13,108 nt of DNA from Halobacteriales archaeon SW_5_68_122 (GTDB lineage: Archaea > Halobacteriota > Halobacteria > Halobacteriales > Haloarculaceae), in contig PXSL01000013.1 of assembly GCA_003022815.1 (NCBI GenBank), forward strand, positions 16,645 through 29,752. The letters are read 5' to 3'. This document shows, in pieces, positions 12,669 to 13,108 of the stretch (the first letter of the stretch is position 1; each line of letters starts with the position of its first letter). A program made the position numbers and the translations under genes. The notes below the pieces were generated by a model, which had not been told where the DNA came from, searched no databases, and saw nothing but the letters and a program-made list of their open reading frames with translations.

Positions 12669-13108
12669 ATGTCCCTGTTGATATACGGCACGTACGGGTA
12701 CACCGGCGAGTTGATTGCCGAGGAGGCTGTCGACCGCGGCGTCAAGGTTGTCGTCGCGGGGCGCGACGAGGTCGAGACCGAGCACCTCGGGCGGCGACTG
12801 GACTGCAAGAGCCTTCCTTCGAGACGGCCGGCGCCCGCGAGAACCTCGACGGCGTCGACGTCCTGTTGAACTGTGCGGGGCCGTTCGTCGAGACGTACGA
12901 ACCGCTCGTGGAGGCGTGCCTGGAAACCGGGACCGACTACCTGGACATCACGGGCGAACTGTCGGTGTTCGAGGCCATCGCCGAGCGCGACCGGGACGCG
13001 GAGAAGGCCGGCGTCTGTCTGCTGCCGGGCGTGGGGTTCGACGTCGTGCCGACGGACTGTCTGGCCGGCCACCTCCACGACCGCCACCCGGAGGCGACCG
13101 AGTTGCGA
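12669..13108 (+). pseudogene. Saccharopine dehydrogenase-like / trans-acting enoyl reductase family protein, frameshifted and cut by right edge
   Basis: The N-terminus MSLLIYGTYGYTGELIAEEAV is a Rossmann fold with the GxYGxTG loop of the saccharopine dehydrogenase-like and trans-acting enoyl reductase family. GRDEVETEHLGRRLDCKS follows, then the frame is lost near 12812-12820. A second frame continues FETAGARENLDGVDVLLNCAGPF, TDYLDITGE and LPGVGFDVVPTDCLAGH to the window edge. Adding one base in the CTTCCTTC tract restores a continuous protein of normal spacing, so a 1-nt deletion or sequencing error is the simplest reading. Haloarchaeal members are NAD(P)-dependent oxidoreductases of unknown substrate. 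The C-terminus lies outside the window. ATG 12669 is supported by the TATA-like element and by the fold starting at residue 2. Confidence 0.82.

Noticed and set aside
1..13108. CRISPR array, insertion sequence with transposase, integrase gene or rRNA
   Set aside because: No regularly spaced repeats, no transposase or recombinase motif and no rRNA sequence were seen on either strand.

Overview
The window is chromosomal DNA of a haloarchaeon (class Halobacteria). GC is high, the predicted proteins are rich in Asp and Glu, and most genes have a TATA-like box about 25-30 nt before the start codon with no Shine-Dalgarno, as expected for leaderless transcripts. The gene families are typical too: PRC-barrel, TrkA-N/DHH, a DUF5794/DUF5795-like pair, and a tRNA-Trp whose intron carries a box C/D guide RNA. 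The genus cannot be fixed from this sequence.

Layout. 1-3369 (minus): biotin operon bioB, a BioU-like gene, bioF, bioD (cut by the window edge), with tight or overlapping junctions. A TATA box and a BirA-type operator lie at the GTG start of bioB. 3500-3889 (minus): thioredoxin. 4233-4514 (plus): PRC-barrel protein, convergent with a TrkA-N/DHH protein (4517-5968, minus). 6092-6165 (plus): tRNA-Lys(CUU), followed by a repeat-rich segment with a tRNA-mimicking hairpin, a second copy of the tRNA 3' end and a long imperfect palindrome. 6525-7923 (minus): guaB. 8354-9546 (plus): membrane protein and small zinc-ribbon protein. 9543-9872 (minus): 2Fe-2S ferredoxin. 9954-10157 (plus): intron-containing tRNA-Trp(CCA), followed by a second repeat of the same type. 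10443-10910 (plus): FKBP/SlyD-type prolyl isomerase. 10903-12369 (minus): MATE transporter. 12669-end (plus): saccharopine dehydrogenase-like gene.

The biotin genes form one pathway. BioF makes KAPA, the BioU-like protein would replace the absent transaminase BioA, BioD closes the ureido ring and BioB inserts sulfur. The operator suggests repression by biotin-loaded BirA.

Two features stand out. (1) Both tRNA genes are followed 183-189 nt downstream by a degenerate copy of their own 3' end. These copies, and a 23-nt insertion inside the T-loop of tRNA-Trp, share one motif, GACCGTC-N7-GGTTCA, which looks like a small tRNA-T-arm-directed repeat family. (2) bioB and guaB have internal frame-shifting gaps of roughly 28-30 codons, the MATE gene has lost its last membrane helix through a frame change, and the last gene has a frame change that one missing base would explain. 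This is either gene decay or sequence/assembly error; the window alone cannot decide.
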